Assembly (NCBI GenBank): GCA_944391285.1
Contig: CALXSY010000010.1
Location: 1-64,000, forward strand
DNA from: an uncultured Clostridia bacterium
Lineage (GTDB): Bacteria > Bacillota > Peptococcia > Peptococcales > Peptococcaceae
DNA length: 64,000 bases
Reading direction: 5' to 3'
Shown: positions 42,725-50,776 of the stretch, one piece after another
Position numbering within the stretch: position 1 is the stretch's first letter
Layout of the letters: each line of letters opens with the position of its first letter
Notes under the pieces: model-generated
The model's input: only the letters and a program-made list of their open reading frames with translations
The model's database searches: none
What the model was told of the DNA's origin: nothing
Translations under genes and position numbers: made by a program

Positions 42725-43902
42725 TTAATTACGATAAAATATTAAATAAAAAGGTGAAGGAAGTAAAACCCTCCGGCATCAGAAAATTTTTTGATATTGC
42801 AGAGCAAATGGAGGGCGTTATTTCCTTAGGTGTAGGCGAACCGGATTTTCCGACACCGTGGCAGATTCGCCAAGCCGGTATTCGCTCGCTGGAAAAAGGA
42901 CAGACCAAATATACCTCCAACTGGGGCTTGGCTCAGCTCAGAGAGGAGCTTGCCCGCTATATGAAGCGCAAATATGATTTATCCTACGAGCCTCATAAAG
43001 AAATTTTGGTAACAGTAGGCGGCAGTGAAGCTATTGATATGTGTATCCGCGCAGTAGTAGAAGCCGGCGACGAGGTTATTATTCCCCAGCCCAGCTATGT
43101 CTGCTATGAACCGGCTGTTAACTTAGCCGGCGGCAAAGCAGTTATTGTAGAAACTAAAGCCGAAAACGAATTTAAGCTGACTAAGCAGGAATTGCTGGAT
43201 AATTTAACTCCCAAAACTAAGGTTTTGATTCTGCCTTATCCCTGCAATCCTACCGGCGCTATTATGGAACGGGCTGATTTGGAAGCCTTGGCAGAGGTTC
43301 TGCGGGATAAGGATATCGTGGTTATTTCCGATGAAATTTATGCCGAATTAACCTTTGGTGATACTCGGCATGTATCAATCGCCTCTATTGACGGTATGTG
43401 GGAGAGAACTTTAGTCGTTAACGGCTTTTCCAAAACCTTTTCGATGACCGGCTGGCGGTTGGGCTATGCCTGCGGACCGGAAGTTTTGATGGAGCAGATC
43501 GTCAAGATTCACCAATACATGATCATGTGCGCTCCGACCACTTCCCAATACGCCGCTATCGAAGCTTTGCGCAGCTGTGATGATGCAGTAGAGGAGATGC
43601 GGGAGGAATACGATGTGCGCCGGCGGTTGTTGGTGCATGGCTTTAATAAATTAGGCTTAACCTGCCGTGATCCTAAGGGTGCATTTTATGCGTTTCCTTC
43701 TATCCAATCTACCGGCATGACCAGCGATGAATTCTGCGAGCGCCTATTGACAGCTAAAGGTGTGGCTTTGGTACCGGGCACAGCCTTTGGCGCAAGCGGC
43801 GAAGGCTTTGTCAGAGCTTCCTATTGTTATTCCCATGCTCATTTAAAAGAAGCTTTGAAACGCATCGGCGAATTTTTGGAAGAGTTGAAAGATGAGCAAT
43901 AG
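42721..43902 (+). CDS. Pyridoxal-phosphate aminotransferase, class I/II
   Basis: 393 aa. GVGEPDFPTP near the N terminus, the pocket CNPTGAIM, SDEIYAEL, and the lysine motif NGFSKTFSMTGWRLGY (Schiff-base Lys in SKTF) are all typical of the aspartate/aromatic aminotransferase subgroup I. The Arg binding the substrate carboxylate is in VRASYCYS. The T-box upstream shows it is induced when one tRNA is uncharged, so it most likely makes or salvages that amino acid. Overlaps the Lrp gene, with which it forms a two-gene operon. Confidence 0.92.
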   Translation: MINYDKILNKKVKEVKPSGIRKFFDIAEQMEGVISLGVGEPDFPTPWQIRQAGIRSLEKGQTKYTSNWGLAQLREELARYMKRKYDLSYEPHKEILVTVGGSEAIDMCIRAVVEAGDEVIIPQPSYVCYEPAVNLAGGKAVIVETKAENEFKLTKQELLDNLTPKTKVLILPYPCNPTGAIMERADLEALAEVLRDKDIVVISDEIYAELTFGDTRHVSIASIDGMWERTLVVNGFSKTFSMTGWRLGYACGPEVLMEQIVKIHQYMIMCAPTTSQYAAIEALRSCDDAVEEMREEYDVRRRLLVHGFNKLGLTCRDPKGAFYAFPSIQSTGMTSDEFCERLLTAKGVALVPGTAFGASGEGFVRASYCYSHAHLKEALKRIGEFLEELKDEQ

Positions 43903-43932
43903 CAAGTAATTTAATCAGCAATTGGACAACAG

Positions 43933-43984
43933 AAAAGCACCTCCTGTGACAGACTAAATAAACTGCCATAGGAGGTGCTTTTTG
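43933..43984. terminator. Bidirectional terminator
   Basis: AAAAGCACCTCCT (43933-43945) pairs with AGGAGGTGCTTTT (43970-43982), with a 24-base loop holding a weaker inner pair. It ends both the aminotransferase operon and the convergent alarmone synthetase gene. Confidence 0.8.
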
Positions 43985-44009
43985 TATAAAAAAGTATGAG
44001 GGGGCTAAA

Positions 44010-44717
44010 TTAAAGTTTATCGAAAAAGCTATATACATTAGGATTTTCTTTTTCGTTGGAATCAATTTCTATGCGGATATCCTGCATTTGATTGTCGATT
44101 AAAGCCAAATCATCAGCACATTTTTTGAGCTTTTTCGAGATTAACTCTTCTTCCGAAATATTTTTCTTATATTTCAGCTTGTGCTCCACACTGGCCCAGA
44201 AATCCATGGCAATGGTGCGGAATTGGACTTCAACATTCATCATTTTTTTGCCGGTGGTTAAAAATACCGGCGTAGCGATTATTAAATGCAAGCTGCGGTA
44301 GCCGTTGGGCTTGGGATTGGCAATGTAATCTTTGCGCATGATAACCTCAATATCATCTTGCTGAGTCAGAAGTTGTTCTAAAATATAAATATCGTCTTGA
44401 AAATCGCAGACAACTCTTAAGCCGGCGATATCAAACAGATTGTTTTCCAAGCTTTCTACCGAAATGGGGAGACCTTTGCGCTTAAGTTTATTGATAATGC
44501 TTAAAGGATCCTTTAAGCGCGAGGTGATGGATTCAATAGGATTGCGGTCAAATTTGAGCGAAAACTCCGAATCCAAAACTTTCAGCTTAGTTTCTACTTC
44601 CATAATCGCACAATTATATTGATTCATTAAAACAGCAAATTTCTGACTGGTTTCTAAAACGGCAGCAAGTGAGGCAGGGGCATTATTGGCAATATTATTA
44701 GCAATAAGTGAACTCAT
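44010..44717 (-). CDS. Small alarmone synthetase (RelQ-type (p)ppGpp synthetase)
   Basis: 235 aa with only the RelA/SpoT synthetase domain. DIAGLRVVCDFQDDIYILEQLL, RKDYIANPKPNGYRSLHLII and VEVQFRTIAMDFWASVEHKLKYK are the conserved synthetase motifs (G-loop, GYRSLH, EVQ.RT). No hydrolase HD, TGS or ACT domain is present, so it is a stand-alone synthetase like YjbM/RelQ. C-terminal helix would form the tetramer. AGGAGGATATTGC precedes the ATG. It makes (p)ppGpp under stress. Confidence 0.92.
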   Translation of the reverse strand: MSSLIANNIANNAPASLAAVLETSQKFAVLMNQYNCAIMEVETKLKVLDSEFSLKFDRNPIESITSRLKDPLSIINKLKRKGLPISVESLENNLFDIAGLRVVCDFQDDIYILEQLLTQQDDIEVIMRKDYIANPKPNGYRSLHLIIATPVFLTTGKKMMNVEVQFRTIAMDFWASVEHKLKYKKNISEEELISKKLKKCADDLALIDNQMQDIRIEIDSNEKENPNVYSFFDKL

Positions 44718-44742
44718 TTTGCAATATCCTCCTTTAACTGTG

Positions 44743-44802
44743 AAAAAACGCCTATATAAATTAATTCTGCGTCCTTAGGCAAAATTACTTTTTTATAGGC
44801 GC
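44743..44802 (-). terminator. Probable terminator of the MreB-family gene
   Basis: CGCCTATA at 44749-44756 pairs with TATAGGCG at 44794-44801 around a long loop. On the minus strand the stem is followed by a T run. Confidence 0.6.
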
Positions 44803-44829
44803 TAAAATTTTATTAAGATTTTTTTACAG

Positions 44830-45852
44830 CTAAACTCGGTCTGAATTAAAATCCAAAGAAGCCAAAAGCTTCATATTGTCCAATGCCATGCCGGCGCCGA
44901 TGGCAACAGAAGAAAGAGGATCATCGGCAATATGCACCGGAATACCTATCTGCTCGGAAAGCAAAAGATCCAAGCCGTGCAAAAGTGCTCCTCCGCCGGT
45001 CATCATAATTCCCCGATCCATAATATCACCGGTTAATTCAGGCGGTGTTTGCTCCAAGCAAGCCTTGACCGCTGCGACAATGCTGTCAACATTGTCCTTA
45101 AAGGCCAGATAAATTTCTTTATCGCTGACCTCTACCTGACGAGGCAGACCGCTGATTAATTCTCTGCCGTTAATAACGATAGAATTAGGAGTTTCATTAT
45201 AATCCGGCAAAACAGTACCGATTGCCATTTTAACTTCTTCGGCAGTACGCTCGCCGATTAAAAGGCTGTATTTATTTTTGATGAAGTTGACAATAGACTC
45301 GTCCATTTTATCGCCGCCTACCCGAATTGATTGGCTGGTGACAATACCGCCTAAGGATAATACTGCCACATCAGTAGTGCCGCCGCCGATATCCACAATC
45401 ATACTGCCGGTAGGCTCTTCGATAGGCAGTCCGGCACCGATAGCCGCTGCCATCGGCTCAGTCATAATATAAACCTTTTTAGCTCCGGCCTGCATACAGG
45501 ATTGGCGCACGGCTCTTTCCTCAACCGAGGTAGTGCCGGCAGGCACACAAACCAAAGCCAAGGGTTTGGAGGAGAAAAATCCGCTGCCTAAGGCTTTATT
45601 AAAGAAGTATTTCATCATCGCCATGGTAGTGTCAAAATCAGCAATATAGCCGTCTCTTAACGGGCGAATGGCAATAATATTGCCCGGAGTACGACCAATC
45701 ATGCTCTTGGCTTCATTGCCGACAGCTAACACTTTGTTTTTTACATCTTTTTGTATAGCTACTACCGATGGTTCACGGATAACTATGCCTTTGCCTTTGA
45801 CATATACTAAACTATTGGCAGTACCTAAATCAATCGCTATTTCTTTTGCCAT
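44830..45852 (-). CDS. MreB-family rod-shape actin homolog
   Basis: 340 aa from the ATG at 45852, following GAGGTGAG; the frame opens at a GTG three codons earlier that has no proper site. Actin-like motifs are complete: phosphate 1 [10 protein letters not shown], connect 1 ([13 protein letters not shown]), phosphate 2 [16 protein letters not shown], adenosine [11 protein letters not shown]. It forms membrane filaments that guide wall synthesis. No mreC or mreD follows, so this is a stand-alone paralog of the Mbl/MreBH kind; which one cannot be decided from sequence alone. Confidence 0.92.
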   Translation of the reverse strand: MAKEIAIDLGTANSLVYVKGKGIVIREPSVVAIQKDVKNKVLAVGNEAKSMIGRTPGNIIAIRPLRDGYIADFDTTMAMMKYFFNKALGSGFFSSKPLALVCVPAGTTSVEERAVRQSCMQAGAKKVYIMTEPMAAAIGAGLPIEEPTGSMIVDIGGGTTDVAVLSLGGIVTSQSIRVGGDKMDESIVNFIKNKYSLLIGERTAEEVKMAIGTVLPDYNETPNSIVINGRELISGLPRQVEVSDKEIYLAFKDNVDSIVAAVKACLEQTPPELTGDIMDRGIMMTGGGALLHGLDLLLSEQIGIPVHIADDPLSSVAIGAGMALDNMKLLASLDFNSDRV

Positions 45853-45987
45853 GTAGCTCACCTCAAAAAATTCACATTCATAATAGACTAACTATAACAC
45901 AAATTAAGAAAAATGTCATCCACTTTTTTATAAAAAAGTATGTGAAGAAAAAATTACTAATATATTTTAAGAGTATTTTAATAGCAG

Positions 45988-46016
45988 TTGACTTTAGTAA
46001 AATAATATTTTATAAT
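45988..46016 (+). promoter_or_regulatory. Promoter of the lipoprotein gene
   Basis: TTGACT (45988-45993), 17 bases, TATAAT (46011-46016). Confidence 0.75.
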
Positions 46017-46040
46017 TAAAATATAAAAGGAGGGAGAACG

Positions 46041-46682
46041 ATGAAAAAAATATTATCGGCATTACTTGTAGTAGTTTTTGCTTTTGTTATAGCAGGCTGT
46101 GGGGAAAAAACCTTGGAAGAAAAATTGGCAGAGTTTCCTTATCCGCAAGAGATGGAGATAGATTATTCTATGCCGGTGCAGGATTGGGAATTGATTATGG
46201 AAAACGGAGTATTTTTCGGCATGGACTATGATTTGGTGAAAGAAATCTGCGCTGATGATGTCTATGAGTTTACAAGCGATGATGAAAATTATGCCAGCTT
46301 TTTAGCCGGCGGAGTTTTTTATGGTTTCGCCGCTGATGAAAATGGTGTTTTGCGCCTGCAAAGTATGAATATGCAGAATGCAGAGGAATATTACGGTGAT
46401 TACGGTATTGTCCAGATGGGGCTCTTTCGGGATATTCACTTAGGCGATACTTTGGAAAGTGTATTTGAAAAAATCCCTGCCGAAGATACCACTTTGCGCA
46501 AATGGCAGTGGCAGGATATTTACGGACCTAATGAAGATGGAAGTTATTCAGCATTGGAATACGTCGCCAATAGCTATTACGCCCTTCGGATAGGAACACC
46601 GGGCGGCTATATGGCTAATTTCATCTTCTCCCGCGAAGGCAGGCAAATTCTCTGGGTGGAGATTTACGATAAAGCTATGTAA
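46041..46682 (+). CDS. Putative lipoprotein of unknown function
   Basis: 213 aa. The signal peptide MKKILSALLVVVFAFVIAGC ends in a lipobox (Cys20), so it is membrane-anchored outside the cell. The mature part is acidic and aromatic, with no domain that I recognise; GVFFGMDYDLVKEI and GLFRDIHLGDTLESVFEKIP look like two related strands-helix units, reminiscent of a small beta-rich SmpA/BLIP-like repeat, but this is a guess. AAAGGAGGGAGAACG precedes the ATG. Monocistronic with its own promoter. Confidence 0.75.
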   Translation: MKKILSALLVVVFAFVIAGCGEKTLEEKLAEFPYPQEMEIDYSMPVQDWELIMENGVFFGMDYDLVKEICADDVYEFTSDDENYASFLAGGVFYGFAADENGVLRLQSMNMQNAEEYYGDYGIVQMGLFRDIHLGDTLESVFEKIPAEDTTLRKWQWQDIYGPNEDGSYSALEYVANSYYALRIGTPGGYMANFIFSREGRQILWVEIYDKAM

Positions 46683-46713
46683 AAATTAGCTGTTATAAAA
46701 AAAATTAAAGCAG

Positions 46714-46757
46714 GTCAAGTATTTTTACTTGACAAAGCTTGTTTTGTATGTTATATT
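46714..46757 (+). promoter_or_regulatory. Promoter of the ylxM-ffh operon with overlapping palindrome
   Basis: TTGACA (46729-46734), 17 bases, TATATT (46752-46757). An inverted repeat GTCAAGTA-TTTT-TACTTGAC (46714-46733) covers most of the -35 box. It lacks a T run, so it is more likely an operator than a terminator of the gene before it. Confidence 0.65.
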
Positions 46758-46797
46758 AACAAAGGTGTTTGCGAAAACTCTCACTTGAGGTGTAATT

Positions 46798-47151
46798 ATG
46801 GCAGATATTTTAGCGAAACATCAATATTATATTTTGCTTTACGATCTTTACGGCGGACTTTTGACAGCCAAGCAGCAGAATATCTTTGATTTGTATTACC
46901 AAGATGATTATTCCATCGGCGAGATAGCTGAGGAATTAGAAATATCCAAACAAGCAGTTTTTGATGCGCTGAAACGCAGCGAAAAGATTTTAGCTGAGTA
47001 CGAAAATAAGTTAGCTTTGGCGGCTAAAGAAATATCCCGCCGGGAAATTGCGCGCAAGATAAACGAGCGCTTGCAAAAATGTGCCGATGAAGAGCTAAAA
47101 GAAGAATTGTTAGACCTTTTAGTCCAATTAAACATGACAGAGGAGGAATAG
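46798..47151 (+). CDS. ylxM: YlxM, SRP-associated helix-turn-helix protein
   Basis: 117 aa. [52 protein letters not shown] is the family hallmark, a sigma-70-region-4-like helix-turn-helix. It lies two bases before ffh, as in most Firmicutes; YlxM homologs modulate SRP GTPase activity in streptococci. GAGGTGTAATT precedes the ATG. Confidence 0.92.
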   Translation: MADILAKHQYYILLYDLYGGLLTAKQQNIFDLYYQDDYSIGEIAEELEISKQAVFDALKRSEKILAEYENKLALAAKEISRREIARKINERLQKCADEELKEELLDLLVQLNMTEEE

Positions 47152-47153
47152 GA

Positions 47154-48494
47154 GTGGCATTTGACAGCTTAGGTGATAAATTGCAGAATATCACCAAAAA
47201 GTTAAAAGGACAAGGCAAAATCAGCGAAAAAGATTTAAAAGCAGTCAGCAGAGAAGTAAAAGTAGCCCTCTTAGAGGCCGATGTAAACTATAAAGTAGTA
47301 AAACAATTTACCGAAAAAATCACCAATCGTGCTTTGGGCAGTGAGGTTATGGAAAGTTTAACCCCCGGACAGCAGATTATTAAAATAGTCCGTGAAGAAT
47401 TAACCGAGCTTTTAGGCGGCGAGATTTCCAAATTAACCTTTTCTTCCAAACCGCCGACAGTTATTATGATGGTGGGTTTGCAGGGCAGCGGTAAAACCAC
47501 TACCAGCGGAAAATTGGCTCGCTTGCTAAAGAAGCAAAACAAACGCCCGCTGTTGGCAGCCTGTGACGTTTATCGTCCGGCAGCTATCAATCAGCTGGAA
47601 GTGCTGGGTAAACAGCTGGAAATTCCGGTTTTCTCTTTAGGTGATAAGGAATCACCGATTGTTATCGCTGAGCAGGCAGTGGAGCACGCTAAAAAGCACG
47701 GCAATGACGTAGTTATTTTGGATACAGCAGGACGCTTGCATATAGATGAAGTCTTGATGGAAGAGTTGCGCCAGATTAAAGAGCGTTTGAATCCTCAAGA
47801 AATACTATTAGTAGTTGACTCCATGACCGGTCAAGATGCGGTCAATGTGGCACAGAGCTTCAACGATTTATTGGAAATCACCGGTGTGGTCTTAACCAAA
47901 TTAGACGGTGATACCCGCGGCGGTGCGGCATTATCCGTTAAATCCATCACCGGCAAGCCGATTAAATTTGCCGGCATGGGTGAGAAATTAGATGCTCTTG
48001 AGCCATTCTATCCCGACCGCATGGCAGGCAGAATTCTCGGTATGGGCGATATATTGACCTTGATTGACAAAGCTCAGGAAAATGTCGATGCTAAGCAAGC
48101 CGAAGAAATGCAAAAGAAGATGCTCAAAGCCGAATTTACCTTTGATGATTATTTGGTGCAGATGGAGCAGATGCAAAATATGGGTTCCTTGGAGGGTATG
48201 CTGGAAATGATGCCCGGCATGAAGTCCAAGCTGAAGGATATTAAGATCGATCCTAAGGAAATGGATCACATCAAAGCCATTATCCGTTCGATGACTCCGC
48301 AGGAAAGACGCAATCCTAAGCTTATTAACGGCAGCCGCCGGAGAAGAATTGCTTTAGGCAGCGGTACCAAAGTGCAGGATGTCAATAGATTATTAAAGCA
48401 GTATGAGCAAGCCCAAAGCTTGATGAAGCAATTTGCTAAAATGCCGACTGATCCCAAAAAGATGAAAAAAGGCTTTAAACTGCCGTTCATGTAA
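47154..48494 (+). CDS. ffh: Signal recognition particle protein Ffh
   Basis: 446 aa. N domain, then the GTPase motifs GLQGSGKTTTSGKLA (G1), DVYRPAAINQL, DTAGRLHIDE (G3) and TKLDGDTRGGAALS (G4/5), then the Met-rich M domain (QMEQMQNMGSLEGMLEMMPGM) that binds signal peptides and 4.5S RNA (RSMTPQERRNPKLINGSRRRRIALGSG). A GTG start follows GAGGAATAGGA. The 4.5S RNA gene itself is not in the window. Confidence 0.97.
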   Translation: MAFDSLGDKLQNITKKLKGQGKISEKDLKAVSREVKVALLEADVNYKVVKQFTEKITNRALGSEVMESLTPGQQIIKIVREELTELLGGEISKLTFSSKPPTVIMMVGLQGSGKTTTSGKLARLLKKQNKRPLLAACDVYRPAAINQLEVLGKQLEIPVFSLGDKESPIVIAEQAVEHAKKHGNDVVILDTAGRLHIDEVLMEELRQIKERLNPQEILLVVDSMTGQDAVNVAQSFNDLLEITGVVLTKLDGDTRGGAALSVKSITGKPIKFAGMGEKLDALEPFYPDRMAGRILGMGDILTLIDKAQENVDAKQAEEMQKKMLKAEFTFDDYLVQMEQMQNMGSLEGMLEMMPGMKSKLKDIKIDPKEMDHIKAIIRSMTPQERRNPKLINGSRRRRIALGSGTKVQDVNRLLKQYEQAQSLMKQFAKMPTDPKKMKKGFKLPFM

Positions 48495-48530
48495 TAAAAA
48501 AATGAAATCCTATCAAGGAGGTGAATTGTC

Positions 48531-48773
48531 ATGGCAACAAAAATCAGATTGAAAAGAATGGGTGCTAAAAAAGCTCCTTTTTATCGTATCGTAGTAGCAG
48601 ATTCCCGTGCTCCCAGAGACGGTGCATTTATTGACGAAATCGGTACTTATAATCCTACCACCAATCCGGCAAGCATCAATATTGATGCTGAGAAAGCTAA
48701 AAAATGGTTAGGTACAGGTGCACAGCCTTCCGATACCGTTAGAAGCTTGTTTAAGCAAGCCGGCGTAAAATAA
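48531..48773 (+). CDS. rpsP: 30S ribosomal protein S16
   Basis: 80 aa. [38 protein letters not shown] is the conserved S16 block. CAAGGAGGTGAATTGTC precedes the ATG. Second core gene of the SRP/ribosome-maturation operon. Confidence 0.97.
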   Translation: MATKIRLKRMGAKKAPFYRIVVADSRAPRDGAFIDEIGTYNPTTNPASINIDAEKAKKWLGTGAQPSDTVRSLFKQAGVK

Positions 48774-48786
48774 GGGAGGAAGTACA

Positions 48787-49014
48787 GTGGAAGTCTTAGT
48801 AGAAAATTTAGCTAAAGCTTTAGTCAGTCATCCTGAGGAAGTAAAAGTTAGTAAAGAAGAAAGAAATGGTGAAATCATTATTAATTTAAGTGTGGCTCAG
48901 GCTGATATGGGCAAAGTAATCGGCAAGCAAGGACGCATCGCTAAAGCTATTCGCACGCTGGTTAAGGCAGCAGCGATTAAAGCCGGCGAGAGAGTTACTG
49001 TAGAAATCGTATAG
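48787..49014 (+). CDS. khpA: KH-domain RNA-binding protein KhpA
   Basis: 75 aa from a GTG start after GGGAGGAAGTACA. The KH motif is MGKVIGKQGRIAKAIRTLVKAAAIKAGERVTVEI. It forms a complex with KhpB (Jag) in Firmicutes and affects cell elongation. Followed by a terminator, so transcription downstream may be reduced or re-started. Confidence 0.94.
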   Translation: MEVLVENLAKALVSHPEEVKVSKEERNGEIIINLSVAQADMGKVIGKQGRIAKAIRTLVKAAAIKAGERVTVEIV

Positions 49015-49029
49015 GCTCCTTTGGGCCTA

Positions 49030-49058
49030 AAAAAAGAGGCCATGTGCCTCTTTTTTTG
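49030..49058 (+). terminator. Terminator after khpA
   Basis: AGAGGC-CATGT-GCCTCT with an A run before and seven Ts after. It splits the block into rpsP-khpA and ylqD-rimM-trmD transcription segments. Confidence 0.85.
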
Positions 49059-49109
49059 CTATTGATGGTTTTCGACAGTAAATAAGAAAATATTTAAGGA
49101 GGGTTTATG

Positions 49110-49520
49110 ATGGAGAGTATTCAAATCTTAGGCAAGGTTAATTTAAAGCAAGTGGTTGACGATGAGTATAAAATGAAAGCCAGCCAGGAGCTGCAGGCTG
49201 CTGTGGCAAAGGTTGATGAAGAGCTGGATAATTTTGATAAAAACATGAGCAAAACCATTACCGAGTTAACTTTAAAAGGTCATCCACAGGTGGAGCAGGT
49301 GCGCAGACAGTTTAACGCTGAAAGAGAAAAAATTGCTATTTATAAAGAACAGCTTACTGCTTCAATCAAAGCAATCATTGATTTGGAAAATGGCAGCCGC
49401 GTTGATATCGGCGAAGCAAATTTTGTTAAAGAGCTGAAGGTCGGCGACAATTTTAACGGCACTAATGTGGAAGTAGTAATCCAAGGGGATACTGTAATTG
49501 AAATCAACGGTGCACAGTAA
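49110..49520 (+). CDS. ylqD: YlqD family protein
   Basis: 136 aa from the second of two adjacent ATGs (49107 and 49110), which has the better spacing after AAGGAGG. ILGKVNLKQVVDDEYKMKASQELQAAVAKVDEELDNFD, a coiled coil in the middle, and the C-terminal VGDNFNGTNVEVVIQGDTVIEIN match YlqD. Function unknown; it sits between khpA and rimM as in B. subtilis. Confidence 0.88.
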   Translation: MESIQILGKVNLKQVVDDEYKMKASQELQAAVAKVDEELDNFDKNMSKTITELTLKGHPQVEQVRRQFNAEREKIAIYKEQLTASIKAIIDLENGSRVDIGEANFVKELKVGDNFNGTNVEVVIQGDTVIEINGAQ

Positions 49521-49521
49521 G

Positions 49522-50022
49522 ATGATCAGAATCGGGCTTATCAGCAATTGTCACGGTATAAACGGTGAATTAAAAATTATGCCCTTGACTGACGATATCA
49601 ATCGCTTTAAAAAGCTGAAGAAATTCTATCTGGAAAATAAGGCAAATGATTATCAAGAGCTTACTTGTGCTTCAAGCCGCATTCATAAGGATTATGTGCT
49701 TTTAAAGGCGGAAGAAATTAACGACCGCACCCAGGCAGAGCGCATCAAAGGCAAATATATTTGCGTTAAGGAAGAAGATGCTATCAAGCTTCCCGAAGGG
49801 CGCTATTTTATCTTTCAGCTGGAGGGTCTGGACGTCTACGAAGATGAACGCTTTGTCGGAGTTTTAACAGAAGTATTGCAGCCTGGGGCTAATGATGTTT
49901 ATGTCATCAAGCCGCCTCAAGGTGAGGAAATTTACCTGCCGGCAATTAAATCAGCGGTTTTAAGCGTTGATTTAGAAAATAAACGCATGCAGATAAAAAT
50001 TCCGGAAGGCTTGCTGGATTAG
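49522..50022 (+). CDS. rimM: 16S rRNA processing protein RimM
   Basis: 166 aa. IRIGLISNCHGINGELKIMPLTDD is the RimM start; the PRC-barrel second half begins about residue 95 (YFIFQLEGLDVYEDERFVGVLTEVLQPGANDVYVIK). The ATG is one base after the ylqD stop and lacks a strong ribosome site, so it is translated by coupling. It matures the 30S head. Confidence 0.93.
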   Translation: MIRIGLISNCHGINGELKIMPLTDDINRFKKLKKFYLENKANDYQELTCASSRIHKDYVLLKAEEINDRTQAERIKGKYICVKEEDAIKLPEGRYFIFQLEGLDVYEDERFVGVLTEVLQPGANDVYVIKPPQGEEIYLPAIKSAVLSVDLENKRMQIKIPEGLLD

Positions 50023-50033
50023 GAGGGCAGATG

Positions 50034-50771
50034 ATGGAAATAAAGGTTTTTACAATTTTTCCGGAAATGTTTGACGGTCCTTTGAGTGCAAGCCTTTTGG
50101 GTAAAGCTCGGGAAAAAGGTATATTGGAGATGGAAGTGATCAACTTTCGGGATTATTCCACTGATAAACACCGGGCTGTAGATGATACTCCATACGGCGG
50201 CGGAGCAGGCATGGTTTTGCAGCCGTTTCCGGTGGTAGCGGCATTAAGAGCCAATCTGGATTTAAATGAGGAAGATTTGGAAGTAATTTTAGTTACACCG
50301 CAAGGGGCTGTTTTTGACCAAAAAGCGGCTATCGAGCTTTCTAAGAAAAAAAAGCTGGCGTTCATCTGCGGGCATTATGAAGGCTTTGATGAACGCATCA
50401 GAAAATTTGCCACCAAGGAATATTCCATCGGCGATTACGTTTTAACCGGCGGCGAACTGCCGGCGATGGTGATGATTGATACTATTTGCCGCTTGGTGCC
50501 GGGAGTAATCAAGGAGCAGGCGTCCTTTGAGGATGATTCCTTTTACAATGGACTGCTGGAATATCCGCAGTACACCAGACCGAGGGACTTCGAAGGCATG
50601 GAAGTGCCGGAGGTTTTGTTAAACGGTCATCATGAGCAAATCCGCATCTGGCGCAAAAAAGAATCTTTGCGCCGCACTTGGCAGAGAAGACCGGATTTAT
50701 TGGCTAAATATGAGCTTGATAAAGAAGAAGAAAAATTATTGGCAGAAGTAAAAGCAGAAGAGTTGAGGTAA
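50034..50771 (+). CDS. trmD: tRNA (guanine-N1)-methyltransferase TrmD
   Basis: 245 aa. Of adjacent ATGs at 50031 and 50034 the second has better spacing after AGGAGG. IKVFTIFPEMFDGPL, DDTPYGGGAGMVLQPFPV, CGHYEGFDERI, YSIGDYVLTGGELPAMVMID and QYTRPRDFEGMEVPEVLL are the TrmD motifs of the trefoil-knot SAM site. It makes m1G37 in tRNA. Confidence 0.97.
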   Translation: MEIKVFTIFPEMFDGPLSASLLGKAREKGILEMEVINFRDYSTDKHRAVDDTPYGGGAGMVLQPFPVVAALRANLDLNEEDLEVILVTPQGAVFDQKAAIELSKKKKLAFICGHYEGFDERIRKFATKEYSIGDYVLTGGELPAMVMIDTICRLVPGVIKEQASFEDDSFYNGLLEYPQYTRPRDFEGMEVPEVLLNGHHEQIRIWRKKESLRRTWQRRPDLLAKYELDKEEEKLLAEVKAEELR

Positions 50772-50776
50772 GAAAA

